The notes below the pieces were generated by a model. The model ran no database searches and was not told the origin of the DNA. It worked only from the letters and a program-made list of their open reading frames with translations. Below are positions 7,114-14,789 of a stretch of DNA of 36,338 nt, in pieces. Positions within the stretch are counted from its first letter, which is position 1; the number at the start of each line of letters is the position of its first letter. Both the position numbers and the translations under genes were made by a program. This DNA is from Nocardia acidivorans NBRC 108247 (lineage in GTDB: Bacteria; Actinomycetota; Actinomycetes; Mycobacteriales; Mycobacteriaceae): assembly GCF_001625085.1 (NCBI RefSeq), contig NZ_BDAW01000096.1, forward strand, positions 1-36,338, read 5' to 3'.

Positions 7114-8319
7114 GTGAGCGGAAACAGAGTACTGGTGGCCGGGGCGAGCATTGCCGGACCCGCGGTGGCGCATTGGCTGCGCCGGCGGGGGGCCGAGGTG
7201 ACCGTGGTGGAGCGGGCTCCTGAATTGCGCCCCGGCGGGCAGGCGGTGGACGCGCGCGGGGTCACCAAGGAGGTCATCCGGCGCATGGGCCTGGACGCGC
7301 AGGTACGCGCGGCGCGCACCCCGACCGCCGGGGCGTACACCGTGGATGTGGACGGGAAGGTTCTCGAGACCTACAGCGCCGAGGAAGACGGCGGCGACGG
7401 ATTCATCTCCGAGATCGAGATTCTGCGCGGGGATCTGTCCCGGGTGCTGTACGACGACACCCGGGACGACGTCGAGTACGTGTTCGGCGACCGGATCGCC
7501 GACCTCACCCAGGATGCCGAGGGCGTCGATGTGGTGTTCGAGGGTGGCGATCGGCGGCGCTTCGATCTGGTGATCGGTGCGGACGGCCTGCATTCGTCAC
7601 TGCGCACCATGGTCTTCGGGCCGCGTGAGCAGTTCATCCGGCATCTCGGGCATGTGCTGGCCTTCTACACCGTGCCGAACGAATTCGGGTTGGAGCGCTG
7701 GCTGATCGACTATCAGGATCAGCAGTCCGGGCGCTCGGCGGGCCTGCGTCCCATTCCCGACGCCACATACGCGATGGCCATGTTCTCCTTCCCCGCACCC
7801 GATCTCGAGGTCGACTACCGCGATATCGACGCCCAAAAGCGTTTGCTCCGTGCGCAAATGGCCGATGTGGGCTGGCTGACCCCGCGCCTTCTCGCGCATC
7901 TGGACCACACCCCGGACTTCTACCTGGACCAGGTCGCCCAGGTGGTGATGGACCGCTGGTCGAAGGGCCGGGTCGGTCTGCTCGGCGACGCGGCCTTCAG
8001 CTCGTCGCCGATGTCCGGGCAGGGCACCGGCCTCGCCTTGATCGGCGCCTACTTGCTCGCGGGCGAGCTGGCCGCCGCCGACTGGGCTCCCGAGGCCGGA
8101 TTCGCCGCGTACGAGGCGCGCATGCGCTCCTTCGTCGAGGCGAATCAGGAGATCGGCCGCCAGCACGCGCGCAGCCGTGAGGTCCCCGCACCCGACGCCG
8201 ACCCGAATGCGGAGCCCGAGTGGGATTTCGAGCTCATCGACCGCGCGATCAACGGGATCGAGTTGCCCGACTACGAGGGCGTCCCGGATCACGTTCCCTC
8301 GCACCGCGTTCCACGCTGA
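7114..8319 (+). CDS. FAD-dependent monooxygenase (PHBH/TetX-like fold)
   Basis: 401 aa. The N-terminal FAD-binding motif is VLVAGASIAGPAVAHWLRRRG followed by an acidic Glu (VVER) for the ribose. The DG motif is LVIGADGLHSSLR near residue 160, and the GD motif is RVGLLGDAAFSSSP with SGQGTGLALIGAYLLAGEL after it. This is a class A flavin monooxygenase; such enzymes hydroxylate aromatic, polyketide or tetracycline-like substrates using NAD(P)H and O2. The substrate cannot be told. The GTG at 7114 is chosen because GGGAGG (7103-7108) lies 5 nt upstream and the nucleotide-binding strand starts right after it. It stands alone between two hairpins. Confidence 0.9.
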   Translation: MSGNRVLVAGASIAGPAVAHWLRRRGAEVTVVERAPELRPGGQAVDARGVTKEVIRRMGLDAQVRAARTPTAGAYTVDVDGKVLETYSAEEDGGDGFISEIEILRGDLSRVLYDDTRDDVEYVFGDRIADLTQDAEGVDVVFEGGDRRRFDLVIGADGLHSSLRTMVFGPREQFIRHLGHVLAFYTVPNEFGLERWLIDYQDQQSGRSAGLRPIPDATYAMAMFSFPAPDLEVDYRDIDAQKRLLRAQMADVGWLTPRLLAHLDHTPDFYLDQVAQVVMDRWSKGRVGLLGDAAFSSSPMSGQGTGLALIGAYLLAGELAAADWAPEAGFAAYEARMRSFVEANQEIGRQHARSREVPAPDADPNAEPEWDFELIDRAINGIELPDYEGVPDHVPSHRVPR

Positions 8320-8325
8320 CCCGAG

Positions 8326-8373
8326 CGCCGTTCGGTAACCCGAAGCGATTGCGCTCGGGTCGGCCGAACGGCG
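8326..8373. terminator. Bidirectional hairpin terminator with nested stems
   Basis: The outer stem CGCCGTTCGG (8326-8335) pairs exactly with CCGAACGGCG (8364-8373). Inside it, ACCCGA and TCGGGT pair around AGCG/CGCT, giving an almost continuous stem of about 20 bp. It lies 7 bp after the FAD monooxygenase stop and directly abuts the end of the minus-strand genes, so it should serve both directions. Confidence 0.75.
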
Positions 8374-8475
8374 TCAGGGAGTTTCAGTTCCGCGCTCGAG
8401 CGTCTCGATAGCCCGCTTCATCTCGGCGATGCCGAATTCGGTGTTGACAACGATTTCCCGGCGGATGGTCGCCAC
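8374..8475 (-). CDS. Tiny protein (33 aa), in frame after the HadAB-like stop codon
   Basis: Start GTG at 8475 with AGAGGGGA 5-8 nt upstream; stop TGA at 8374-8376. The product begins VATIRREIVVNTEFG and ends in a predicted amphipathic helix (AEMKRAIETLE). It lies 12 nt after the TAG stop of the HadAB-like gene and in the same frame, with no other stop between, so either reinitiation or rare amber read-through could express it. The open frame ends exactly where the terminator begins. No family is recognised; a decayed 3' extension is the alternative. Confidence 0.4.
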   Translation of the reverse strand: MATIRREIVVNTEFGIAEMKRAIETLERGTETP

Positions 8476-8487
8476 GCGAAATCCCCT

Positions 8488-9495
8488 CTAGCCCAGTCGG
8501 ATATCCGTGGTGGCCAGGCCGAAGATCTTGCGACCGGCGGATTTGGCGATGAGAACGACCGTGGCGGTGCGGGTGTGCGGATCGATCGATTTGATTCGGC
8601 CGCTGAACTCGATGCCCCCGGCCGAAACCGCTTCGACCACCGCGTAATTCGACAGGCGCGCGCTGAATCGGAGCAGGGCGCCGGGATCGCCGAGCCAGTC
8701 GGTGACGAAGCCCGCTCCGATGCCCATGGTGAGCATGCCCTGCGCGATCACATCGGGGAGTCCGGCCAATGCGGCGACCGCCTCGTTCCAGTGGATCGGG
8801 TTCACATCACCGGCGACTCCCGCGTAGTTCACCAGATCGCCGCGGGTGATCTTCACCGTTCGCGGTGGCAGTTCGTCACCGACTGCGATGTCCTCGAAGC
8901 GGATCGCCGTGTGCGGCACGCGTGTTCGCGAGACCGTCGAGTAGCGCGGGGCGGCCCGCTCCGCTTCGGTCACCGGATGTGCGGCGGCGGCTTCCAGTCC
9001 GCTCATGACCACGCCCTCGAGGGCGGTGCTGATATCGGCGTCGACGTCGGCGCCGGTGATGCCGACGACCGTGGTGTGCATGATCTGCACGATGTCTCCG
9101 GCATCGTCGGTGAAGGTGTTGGTGATGGTGAGCAGGTCCTTACCGGCGATACTGCGGACCGAGGACAGTTCGACATCGCTGAAGAGCCGGTCCCCTGCCA
9201 GCAGGGGTTTGTGCATTTCGAAGACCTGATCGGTGTGCACGAAGGTGTCGTAGCCGGTCATCACGTTCTCCAGCAGCGCACGATTGGCCCGCATGGCCAC
9301 GATCGAGGCGAAGGTGGTCGGCGCGATCACCCCGTCGTATCCGAGCCGCGCGGCCCCGGACTCACTCCAGTGCGCCGGATGGAAATCCTGCACGGCCCGC
9401 GCGTACTCGCGAACCTTCTCCCGGCCCACCTCGTAGTAGTCGTCCACGCGATAGCGATAGCCGACCAGCCCGGCAGCATCGAATGCCGTCTCCAT
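8488..9495 (-). CDS. Fused HadA/HadB-type (3R)-hydroxyacyl-ACP dehydratase
   Basis: 335 aa, two hot-dog domains. The N-terminal half (about 1-165) is FAS1-type dehydratase N, HadA-like: YRVDDYYEVGREKVREYA, FASIVAMRANRALL, DQVFEMHKPLLAGD. The C-terminal half (about 190-335) is MaoC/HadB-like: the hydratase-2 motif VAGDVNPIHWNEAVA supplies the catalytic Asp and His, followed by DVIAQGMLTMG. In mycobacteria HadA and HadB are separate subunits of FAS-II dehydratase; in Nocardia a fused form is known, and this fits. A role in mycolic or other long-chain fatty acid synthesis is inferred; a beta-oxidation enoyl hydratase is the alternative. ATG 9495 is chosen for its GAAGGGA site 7 nt upstream. It lies 110 bp after the SDR gene on the same strand. 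Confidence 0.85.
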   Translation of the reverse strand: METAFDAAGLVGYRYRVDDYYEVGREKVREYARAVQDFHPAHWSESGAARLGYDGVIAPTTFASIVAMRANRALLENVMTGYDTFVHTDQVFEMHKPLLAGDRLFSDVELSSVRSIAGKDLLTITNTFTDDAGDIVQIMHTTVVGITGADVDADISTALEGVVMSGLEAAAAHPVTEAERAAPRYSTVSRTRVPHTAIRFEDIAVGDELPPRTVKITRGDLVNYAGVAGDVNPIHWNEAVAALAGLPDVIAQGMLTMGIGAGFVTDWLGDPGALLRFSARLSNYAVVEAVSAGGIEFSGRIKSIDPHTRTATVVLIAKSAGRKIFGLATTDIRLG

Positions 9496-9605
9496 CAATG
9501 CGTCCCTTCGTCGTTCCACCGGCCTCGAATCCCCGCCCCGGTCTGTTGGCGGGCATCACTCTTCCACATCCCTTTCCGGGGCGACCGGGGGCGGCCGAAG
9601 ATCAA

Positions 9606-10397
9606 CTAACGCCAATGGTGGTCACCGAGTGCGGCCGCCTCGGACCCACCGTCGGCGAAGATCACCTGTCCGGTGACGAATTGATTCTCCGCGCTCGCCA
9701 GCCAGCAGATGAGTTCGGCCACCCATTCCGGACGGCCCGGGAATCCGCCGAAGGGTTGCGGCGCAGCGCTTTCCACGGCGGCACGCACGGCATCGTCGGC
9801 GAAGATCCAGGCGGCCGCGGGCGTATCGACGACGCCCGAGGCGACGACATTGAGCGCAATGCCCGCCCCGGCCCATTCCGCGGTCGGCGCGGCCCGTCGC
9901 ACCCAGCGATTCAAGGCCCGCTTGGCCACTCCGTACCCCGCCGTCACACCACCGGCCGAAGGGTTCTCGGCCAGGTACGCGACCGCGGCCGCCTCGTCAT
10001 CCTCCAGACACGCTCGCATCAGGTATTCGTCGGCGGGCGCGAGTGACGAGGTCGACGATACGACGACCGCGCGGGGCGCGGGGCTCTGCGCCAGCAGCGG
10101 GCGCAACCCGCGCAGGGTCGCCACCGCCCCGAAGTAGTTCGTCTCGAGCATCCCGGTCTTACCGCCCCCGGCGATGGCGAGCACCGCATCGATCGGCCCC
10201 AACGCGCCCACCTGGTCGACAAGGGATTGCCGCCCTTGGGGTGTCGACAGATCCGCGTGCACATCGGCTCCGGCGAGATCGCATCCGACAACAGTCGCAC
10301 CGCGCTCGCGGAGCAGCTCCGCGGTCGCCGCGCCGATACCCGACGCCGACCCGGTCACCACATACGTCCGCCCGCCCGAACCCGCCCGTGACATCAT
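9606..10397 (-). CDS. SDR-family oxidoreductase (hydroxysteroid/coniferyl-alcohol dehydrogenase-like)
   Basis: 263 aa from ATG 10397 (MMSRAGSGG), preceded by AGAGAGGA. Classical SDR motifs: TGSASGIGAATAELL for the cofactor loop, CDLAGADVHADLS for the Asp that favours NAD, AIAGGG replacing NNAG, Ser in VVVSSTSSLAP, and YGVAKRALNRW with the catalytic Tyr-x3-Lys. NVVASGVVDTPAA and GQVIFADGG complete the C-terminal substrate loop. The shortened region after the cofactor motif and the long helix-rich insert (LEDDEAAAVAYLAENPSAGG) resemble 3-alpha-hydroxysteroid and coniferyl-alcohol dehydrogenases. It is upstream of and co-directional with the HadAB-like gene. The substrate is inferred only. Confidence 0.87.
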   Translation of the reverse strand: MMSRAGSGGRTYVVTGSASGIGAATAELLRERGATVVGCDLAGADVHADLSTPQGRQSLVDQVGALGPIDAVLAIAGGGKTGMLETNYFGAVATLRGLRPLLAQSPAPRAVVVSSTSSLAPADEYLMRACLEDDEAAAVAYLAENPSAGGVTAGYGVAKRALNRWVRRAAPTAEWAGAGIALNVVASGVVDTPAAAWIFADDAVRAAVESAAPQPFGGFPGRPEWVAELICWLASAENQFVTGQVIFADGGSEAAALGDHHWR

Positions 10398-10469
10398 CGC
10401 GTCCTCTCTCGCACAACTCGTCCGAGATAATCGCACGACGCGATTCCGTGCGACGCCCGGCGGTCGGCG

Positions 10470-11138
10470 TCATTCCGTCGGTCGGTGCGGAAGCTCGGCG
10501 CAGGGGCGTAAGCGTTCGACGAGGGTGCCGCCGAAATAGGCGATGCCGGGGGCCGCGAACCACAGCGGCCAGGCCGATGGGGTCAGCCAGACCAGGGCGG
10601 CGGTGAGCAGGAAGAAGAGGGTAACCGCGCCGGACGCTCCGGCGCTCGCCCTGATCGCGGGCGGATCCGCGCCGGGCGCCAGTATCGCTCCGCGCCAGGC
10701 GGATTCCTTCATGACCGCTTCGCTGCCGAAAAGGGCTGCGGCGGAGAGGGAGAAGAGGCAGGCGGCGAGTTCGTTGTCCGGGGCATTGCCGAACACCGCG
10801 GTCGGGAAGGGCAGGAAAGCGGCGAAGAGCAGTAGGGGCGCGTGCAATCCGACGGTGACACGGTCCAAGCGGTCGATTTTGTCGATGAGGATGTGGAGCC
10901 TGCGCCAGACCGACCACAGCAGGAAGAACGCGAGCGCGAACGCCACGAAGGAGGCCTTCTCCTGCCAGCGGAAGTCCGCGAGCGCGTGCGGCGTCTCCAG
11001 CGCCGCCCCTTCGGGCCGCTTGATTTCGATGACCAGCAGGGTGATCGCGATCGCCAGCACGGCGTCGGCGAAGGCGCCCATTCGATGCGCGTCGAAATCG
11101 CCTTGCTCCCAGCGGTTTCGCGTCCGATCGCCGGACAT
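10470..11138 (-). CDS. TMEM175-family (DUF1211) membrane channel protein
   Basis: 222 aa. The family signature lies near the N terminus: RMGAFADAVLAIAITLLVIEI, in which R-x3-F-(S/A)-D is the hallmark of TMEM175 potassium channels. Further hydrophobic segments are FVAFALAFFLLWSVW, GLHAPLLLFAAFLPFPTAVF, the LAACLFSLSAAALF region, AVTLFFLLTAALVWL and WPLWFAAPGIAYFGG, giving six membrane spans. Bacterial members form tetramers and conduct K+. The ATG at 11138 is chosen because the family domain begins about 18 residues later and longer forms would add Arg-rich shadow sequence. It slightly follows a coding-like fragment (11139-11344) read in another frame. Confidence 0.88.
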   Translation of the reverse strand: MSGDRTRNRWEQGDFDAHRMGAFADAVLAIAITLLVIEIKRPEGAALETPHALADFRWQEKASFVAFALAFFLLWSVWRRLHILIDKIDRLDRVTVGLHAPLLLFAAFLPFPTAVFGNAPDNELAACLFSLSAAALFGSEAVMKESAWRGAILAPGADPPAIRASAGASGAVTLFFLLTAALVWLTPSAWPLWFAAPGIAYFGGTLVERLRPCAELPHRPTE

Positions 11139-11344
11139 GCCCGCACCCCGATGTGCTCCGCGCGGCCGAGAAAGGCGAGCAGGCGCTCGGGGGCGGGGGC
11201 GTTTTCGGCGATCGGTCGCGCGGGGCCGAACATGCCGGGGCGGCGGAAGGCGTCGAAGTCCATGGCGCGCATGGTGTTCAGCAGGTTCTCGGCCTGCTGC
11301 TCGTCGATGAGGTGCCGCTGGGCGGTGACGACGGCCAAATCCAT
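11139..11344 (-). other. Coding-like fragment upstream of the TMEM175 gene
   Basis: From ATG 11344 this frame gives MDLAVVTAQRHLIDEQQAEN, then RAMDFDAFRRPGMFGP and LLAFLGRAEHIGVR, which looks like natural protein rather than antisense shadow. No stop occurs at the TMEM175 start: the frame stays open to 10709 inside the TMEM175 gene, where the translation becomes Arg/Ser-rich and meaningless. The simplest reading is a hypothetical gene whose 3' end was lost by frameshift or deletion when TMEM175 was joined; a real overlapping gene of 211 aa is less likely. No family recognised. Confidence 0.4.
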
Positions 11345-11538
11345 GGCGCCGCAATCGTCGGCATCGCGACCCCGATCGCTCGGTGCCCGGCTAGCCGGTG
11401 CGCACACGGAGTCGGGACGGAGCGAATCCTTCTGTTGGGTAAGGGGTTCGGGGTAGGATCGGCGGCAGCGTGGCCATCGCAGGTTCGGGTCCGCTCCCGA
11501 GAGGCTCGACGGTGGTTCGCCGGATCGAGGGTGTGCCG

Positions 11539-12339
11539 ATGGCCGATTTGCGTGCTTATGCAGTCTTGACCGCGGTGCCCGCACTGCTCGCGTTCGGATC
11601 CGGCACGGCCGCGACGCAACCCGCGGACCGTCCCCAGCCCGGCCCCGGTCAGCTCGAAATACACACCGCGGCAGGAGATCCCAGCTCCCCGCAGCCGGTC
11701 GCCGAACCCCTCCCCGCGCCGGAGCCGCAGAACCAGGCCCTGACCTCGCTGGACGGCGTGCAGCAGCAGATCACCACCGCCCTCAACGGCATTCCCCTCC
11801 CCCGGGCCGATTCGACCGGGACCGGCGCGGTCATCGGCGCCATCATCGGCAAAGTCGCGGTCTTCCCCCTCGAGATCGTGGGATGCGGCGTCGGCGCGAC
11901 GGTCGGCGCTCTCGCGGGCGGGGTCATCGGCGCTCTCCCGACCGTCGGCGCGGGCGCGCCCGTCGGCGCGGTGGTCGGTGGCGTGGCGGGTTGCCTCCTC
12001 GGCGGACTCGCCGTGGCCATTCCCGTGGATGTGGCCGGTCTCGTCGGCGGTGCGGTGCTCGGCGGACTCGCCGGGGCCGCCGTGGGCGGCGCGGCCAACC
12101 CGTCCCCGGCCGCGGCAGTCCTGCCCGTCACGAATATCGCAGCGCCCCAAGTCGATCCGGCACCCGAGCCGATTGCCGCCGCTGCGGATTCCCTCGCCAC
12201 GATCCGCCCCGACACCACAGTGGCCGTCGCCTCACTGCGCACCGCCATCGCCCAGCTGCCCCCGCTCGCCCCCGATGCGCTCGGGCCACTCACGCAACCG
12301 GCCAACGATCTACTCGCGGCGGTTCAGGCAGCATTCTGA
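11539..12339 (+). CDS. Secreted glycine-zipper protein of unknown function
   Basis: 266 aa. The N terminus (MADLRAYAVLTAVPALLAFG then SGTAATQPADRP) looks like a Sec signal peptide with cleavage near residue 25-28. A Pro-rich stretch follows, then a central block (about residues 95-195) of repeated small-residue motifs such as GAVIGAIIGK, GALAGGVIGALP, GGVAGCLLGGLA and GGAVLGGLAGAAVGG, which are glycine zippers that insert into or line membranes. Two Cys (GCGVG and AGCLLG) could form a disulfide. Similar low-complexity exported proteins are common in Nocardia and mycobacteria; function is unknown. ATG 11539 is chosen because GAGGG (11527-11531) is 7 nt upstream and the signal peptide starts there. 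Confidence 0.75.
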   Translation: MADLRAYAVLTAVPALLAFGSGTAATQPADRPQPGPGQLEIHTAAGDPSSPQPVAEPLPAPEPQNQALTSLDGVQQQITTALNGIPLPRADSTGTGAVIGAIIGKVAVFPLEIVGCGVGATVGALAGGVIGALPTVGAGAPVGAVVGGVAGCLLGGLAVAIPVDVAGLVGGAVLGGLAGAAVGGAANPSPAAAVLPVTNIAAPQVDPAPEPIAAAADSLATIRPDTTVAVASLRTAIAQLPPLAPDALGPLTQPANDLLAAVQAAF

Positions 12340-12433
12340 CCGCGATCCGGCGGCCCGCGCTCGACGACCGGTTTGCCCGGTGTGCCCCGTGACAGGTGTC
12401 GGCCCGTAGGGCAAGGCCCAGGATCCCCCGCTC

Positions 12434-13054
12434 TCACACTGAAATCAGAAAGCTCTCCACGACGCGGCGGATCTTGTCCGCGGCGGTCGGATCGCCCAGG
12501 CGCAGGGCGGTATTCGCGGAGAGCAGGACCGCCGAGATTTGGAAGGCGGTCAGCTCGGGGTCGAGTGGGGCGATCTCGGCGGCGTCGACCGCGCGACCCA
12601 GCTCATCGGCGAGCAGCGATACCCATTCCCGCTGATTGCGGATGAGGGCGTCCTGGATCGGACCGGGCCGACTGTCATATTCGCTGAGGTTGGCGGCCTG
12701 AAAGCAGCCGCCTTCGAACAGCGGGGTGGTGGCGTAGCCGATCCAGCGGTCGATGAGTTCGCGGAGGCGTTGTACGCCATGGGGTTTGGCGCGGGCGGGT
12801 TGGCTCACCTCGGCGATGAAGCGCTCGCGGGCGTGGTCGACGGTGGCGAGTTGGAGTTGTTCCTTGGTGCGGAACAGGGTTTGGATACCCGCTTTGCTGA
12901 GGCCGACATCGGCGGCCAGGCGGCCGAAGCTCAGCGATTCGAGGTTCTCCAGGGAGGCGATATCCACCGCGCGAGCCAGCACCAGTTGGCGGGTGCGAGC
13001 GCCGCGCAGCAGGCGTTTGTCGGTGATCTCACCGGTGCCGGGCGAACTGTCCAT
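12434..13054 (-). CDS. TetR/AcrR-family transcriptional regulator
   Basis: 206 aa. HTH: ARTRQLVLARAVDIAS, then LSFGRLAADVGLSKAGIQTLF followed by RTKEQLQLATV. The C-terminal domain has the TetR_C-type GGCFQAANLSEYDSRPGPI segment. It is 24 bp downstream of the SGNH hydrolase on the same strand, hence probably the second gene of a two-gene operon. The 10-mer CATACGGTCG occurs over its own start codon (13052-13061) and again just upstream of the SGNH start (13763-13772), each inside an imperfect palindrome with TACG/CGTA ends, so autoregulation at both places is plausible. Confidence 0.88.
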   Translation of the reverse strand: MDSSPGTGEITDKRLLRGARTRQLVLARAVDIASLENLESLSFGRLAADVGLSKAGIQTLFRTKEQLQLATVDHARERFIAEVSQPARAKPHGVQRLRELIDRWIGYATTPLFEGGCFQAANLSEYDSRPGPIQDALIRNQREWVSLLADELGRAVDAAEIAPLDPELTAFQISAVLLSANTALRLGDPTAADKIRRVVESFLISV

Positions 13055-13067
13055 ACGGTCGATCGTA
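13054..13067. promoter_or_regulatory. Candidate TetR operator at the TetR start
   Basis: TACGGTCGATCGTA: TACG (13054-13057) and CGTA (13064-13067) with a central CGATCG palindrome. It shares CATACGGTCG with the site at 13763-13779, 700 bp away at the other promoter-proximal position of the same operon. Confidence 0.4.
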
Positions 13068-13078
13068 CTCCTGGACCG

Positions 13079-13753
13079 CTACGCGGAGCCCAGAACGAAG
13101 GCCAGCTGCCGCACCAGCAGGCCGGCGATGACCGCCTGACCCGCGGTGGAGAAGTGGATCCCGTCCGCGCTGAGCAGGTCCGGGCGGTCATTGAAGGGAT
13201 GGCATTCGCAGTCGGCGACCACCCCGCCGTATTCGGCCGCGAGTTCACGGGTGATGGCATTGAGTCGGCGAACACGGTCCGGGAAATCGGGAAAGACCGG
13301 AACCACATAGGCCCGGCCCAGGGCGAACGCGGCGAGTTGCGCGCCCGTGCCCGCGGCGAATTCCCACATCCGGCGCAGCGTGCCTTCGATCTCGTCCCAG
13401 TCCGGGTGGCGGCGCACGATATCGTTCGCCCCGCTGGGCACGATGAGCAGATCCGGTTGGAAGGCAAGGATTTCCGGCGTCTGTTCCGCCAGCGCCTGGC
13501 GCGTGGTGGCGCCGACGCGACCGGTGTTGAGGTAGGCGAGATCCGGATGCACGGTGTGCAGGATCCGCCGAAGGCGTTCGGGCCAGCCGAGATTCAGATA
13601 TCCGGGTGCGGGGTCGCCGACACCGAGCGAGAGGCTGTCGCCGAGCGCGGCGAAGCGCCGCCAGGGCGCGTCGAACAGGAGGGCGGCCGCGTCGGTCGGA
13701 GAGAGGCAGTACGGGTCGGTGGCCTCGACGATCGAGGGTACGAGAGCTGTCAT
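13079..13753 (-). CDS. SGNH/GDSL-family hydrolase
   Basis: 224 aa from ATG 13753 (MTALVPSIVEATD). Block I is FAALGDSLSLGVGD with the nucleophilic Ser, block II Gly is in NTGRVGATTRQ, block III is PSGANDIVR with the oxyanion Asn, and block V is DGIHFSTAGQAVIA with the Asp-x2-His pair. All four SGNH elements are present, so it should be an active esterase, lipase or acyl-hydrolase. There is no signal peptide, so it is cytoplasmic. It is first in a probable operon with the TetR gene, divergent from the PucR-like regulator. Longer starts up to 13879 would overlap the divergent promoter. Confidence 0.88.
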   Translation of the reverse strand: MTALVPSIVEATDPYCLSPTDAAALLFDAPWRRFAALGDSLSLGVGDPAPGYLNLGWPERLRRILHTVHPDLAYLNTGRVGATTRQALAEQTPEILAFQPDLLIVPSGANDIVRRHPDWDEIEGTLRRMWEFAAGTGAQLAAFALGRAYVVPVFPDFPDRVRRLNAITRELAAEYGGVVADCECHPFNDRPDLLSADGIHFSTAGQAVIAGLLVRQLAFVLGSA

Positions 13754-13762
13754 ACAACTAAG

Positions 13763-13779
13763 CATACGGTCGTACGTAT
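13763..13779. promoter_or_regulatory. Candidate TetR operator upstream of the SGNH gene
   Basis: ATACG (13764-13768) and CGTAT (13775-13779) around GTCGTA, 10 bp upstream of the SGNH start codon. The motif CATACGGTCG is repeated at the TetR start. The regulator encoded downstream is the natural candidate to bind. Confidence 0.45.
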
Positions 13780-13800
13780 CCACGATACAAGATGATTCGC

Positions 13801-13858
13801 TTGCCTGCACGAGGTGACGCGCATTACAGTTACGCACCAGTAGGAACGCCAGCGTTCC
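13801..13858 (+). promoter_or_regulatory. Candidate promoter with downstream palindrome for the PucR-like gene
   Basis: TTGCCT (13801-13806) and TACAGT (13825-13830) are spaced 18 nt and face the plus-strand gene. Just after the expected start of transcription lies a perfect palindrome GGAACGC-CA-GCGTTCC (13843-13858), 19 bp before the start codon. It is unlike the TetR-type motif nearby and could be an autoregulatory site or a leader hairpin. Confidence 0.45.
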
Positions 13859-13877
13859 CTGAAAAGTGGAGTCGCAC

Positions 13878-14789
13878 ATGCCAACACCCGCCCGCGTGGA
13901 TCAACCGTTCCCGGATACGAACGCCATAGCCGAGACCTGCCTCGAATTGCGCGCGGGGGCGCTCGAAGTCGCGGTCAGCGCACGGCGGCTGCTGGAGGCG
14001 CTCTCGGCGGTCGATGCCACGCTCAGCACGGCGGCACCGGCCGAGCCCCTCACACCCGCGGCGGCCCTACTCGCCGGGCATGCCGCGACCGCGGCCCGGC
14101 CGCACGGGGCCGAGGCGGCGTATCACGTACTGGCACTGAGCATCCCGGCACATCCGGGCGAACGGCATCCGGCCGTCGACGGAGAATTGGTGGCGCGCCG
14201 GCGCTTGCGCTGCGTACAGGCCGAGTTGGCTTCGCGCTGCGCGAACCGGGCGCTGTGCACCCTCGGCCCGGACGGCGGGACGGTGCTGCTTCCGGAATCG
14301 GCTACGGAGGCAACCGAACTCGACGCGATCATTACCGGCCTGTCCGCCGTGGCACAGGTGCGCGTGACCGCCACCGTCATGTACGCGGCCACCCCCGATG
14401 TCCCCGGTGCGGCCGAGCAGGCGCACGAACTTCTCGATATCGTGCACCGGCTCGGCTGTGCGCCCGGCCTGTACCGGTTCGACGATCTGGCCATGGAGTA
14501 TCAGCTGACCCGCCCCGGCCCGGGACGGGAATACCTCGGCGCACTGCTGGATCCGCTGGACGAGTACCCCGAACTGCTCGAGACGCTGCGCCGCCATCTG
14601 GGCAACGACCTGAATCGGCGGCGCACCGCGCGCGGACTCGGGGTGCACGCCAACACCATCGACTACCGGTTGAAGCGGATCGGGCAGCTAACCGGCTTCG
14701 ACCCCGCGCAATCCGCGGGTTTGTGGTACCTGCGCTCGGCGCTGGTGGCGCGCACCTATCGGGCCGCCGGTGAGCATGCGCCACAGTAG
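13878..14789 (+). CDS. PucR/CdaR-type helix-turn-helix transcriptional regulator
   Basis: 303 aa from ATG 13878, with GGAG 6 nt upstream. The C-terminal HTH_30 (PucR) domain is clear: ELLETLRRHLGNDLNRRRTA followed by LGVHANTIDYRLKRIGQLTGFDP. Upstream is a GGDEF-like remnant region (about residues 130-220) typical of this family, with HELLDIVHRLG and LYRFDDLAMEYQL. The N-terminal 100 residues are Ala-rich helices without a recognised sensor. Such regulators usually activate neighbouring catabolic genes. Its 3' end overlaps the convergent lipase gene by about 100 bp. A helix-turn-helix of this kind is at residues 240-285. Confidence 0.85.
   Translation: MPTPARVDQPFPDTNAIAETCLELRAGALEVAVSARRLLEALSAVDATLSTAAPAEPLTPAAALLAGHAATAARPHGAEAAYHVLALSIPAHPGERHPAVDGELVARRRLRCVQAELASRCANRALCTLGPDGGTVLLPESATEATELDAIITGLSAVAQVRVTATVMYAATPDVPGAAEQAHELLDIVHRLGCAPGLYRFDDLAMEYQLTRPGPGREYLGALLDPLDEYPELLETLRRHLGNDLNRRRTARGLGVHANTIDYRLKRIGQLTGFDPAQSAGLWYLRSALVARTYRAAGEHAPQ

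Noticed and set aside
5848..7593. A 581-codon minus-strand frame opposite the LLM and FAD genes
   Set aside because: It spans two unrelated genes and the terminator between them, and has no recognisable domain.
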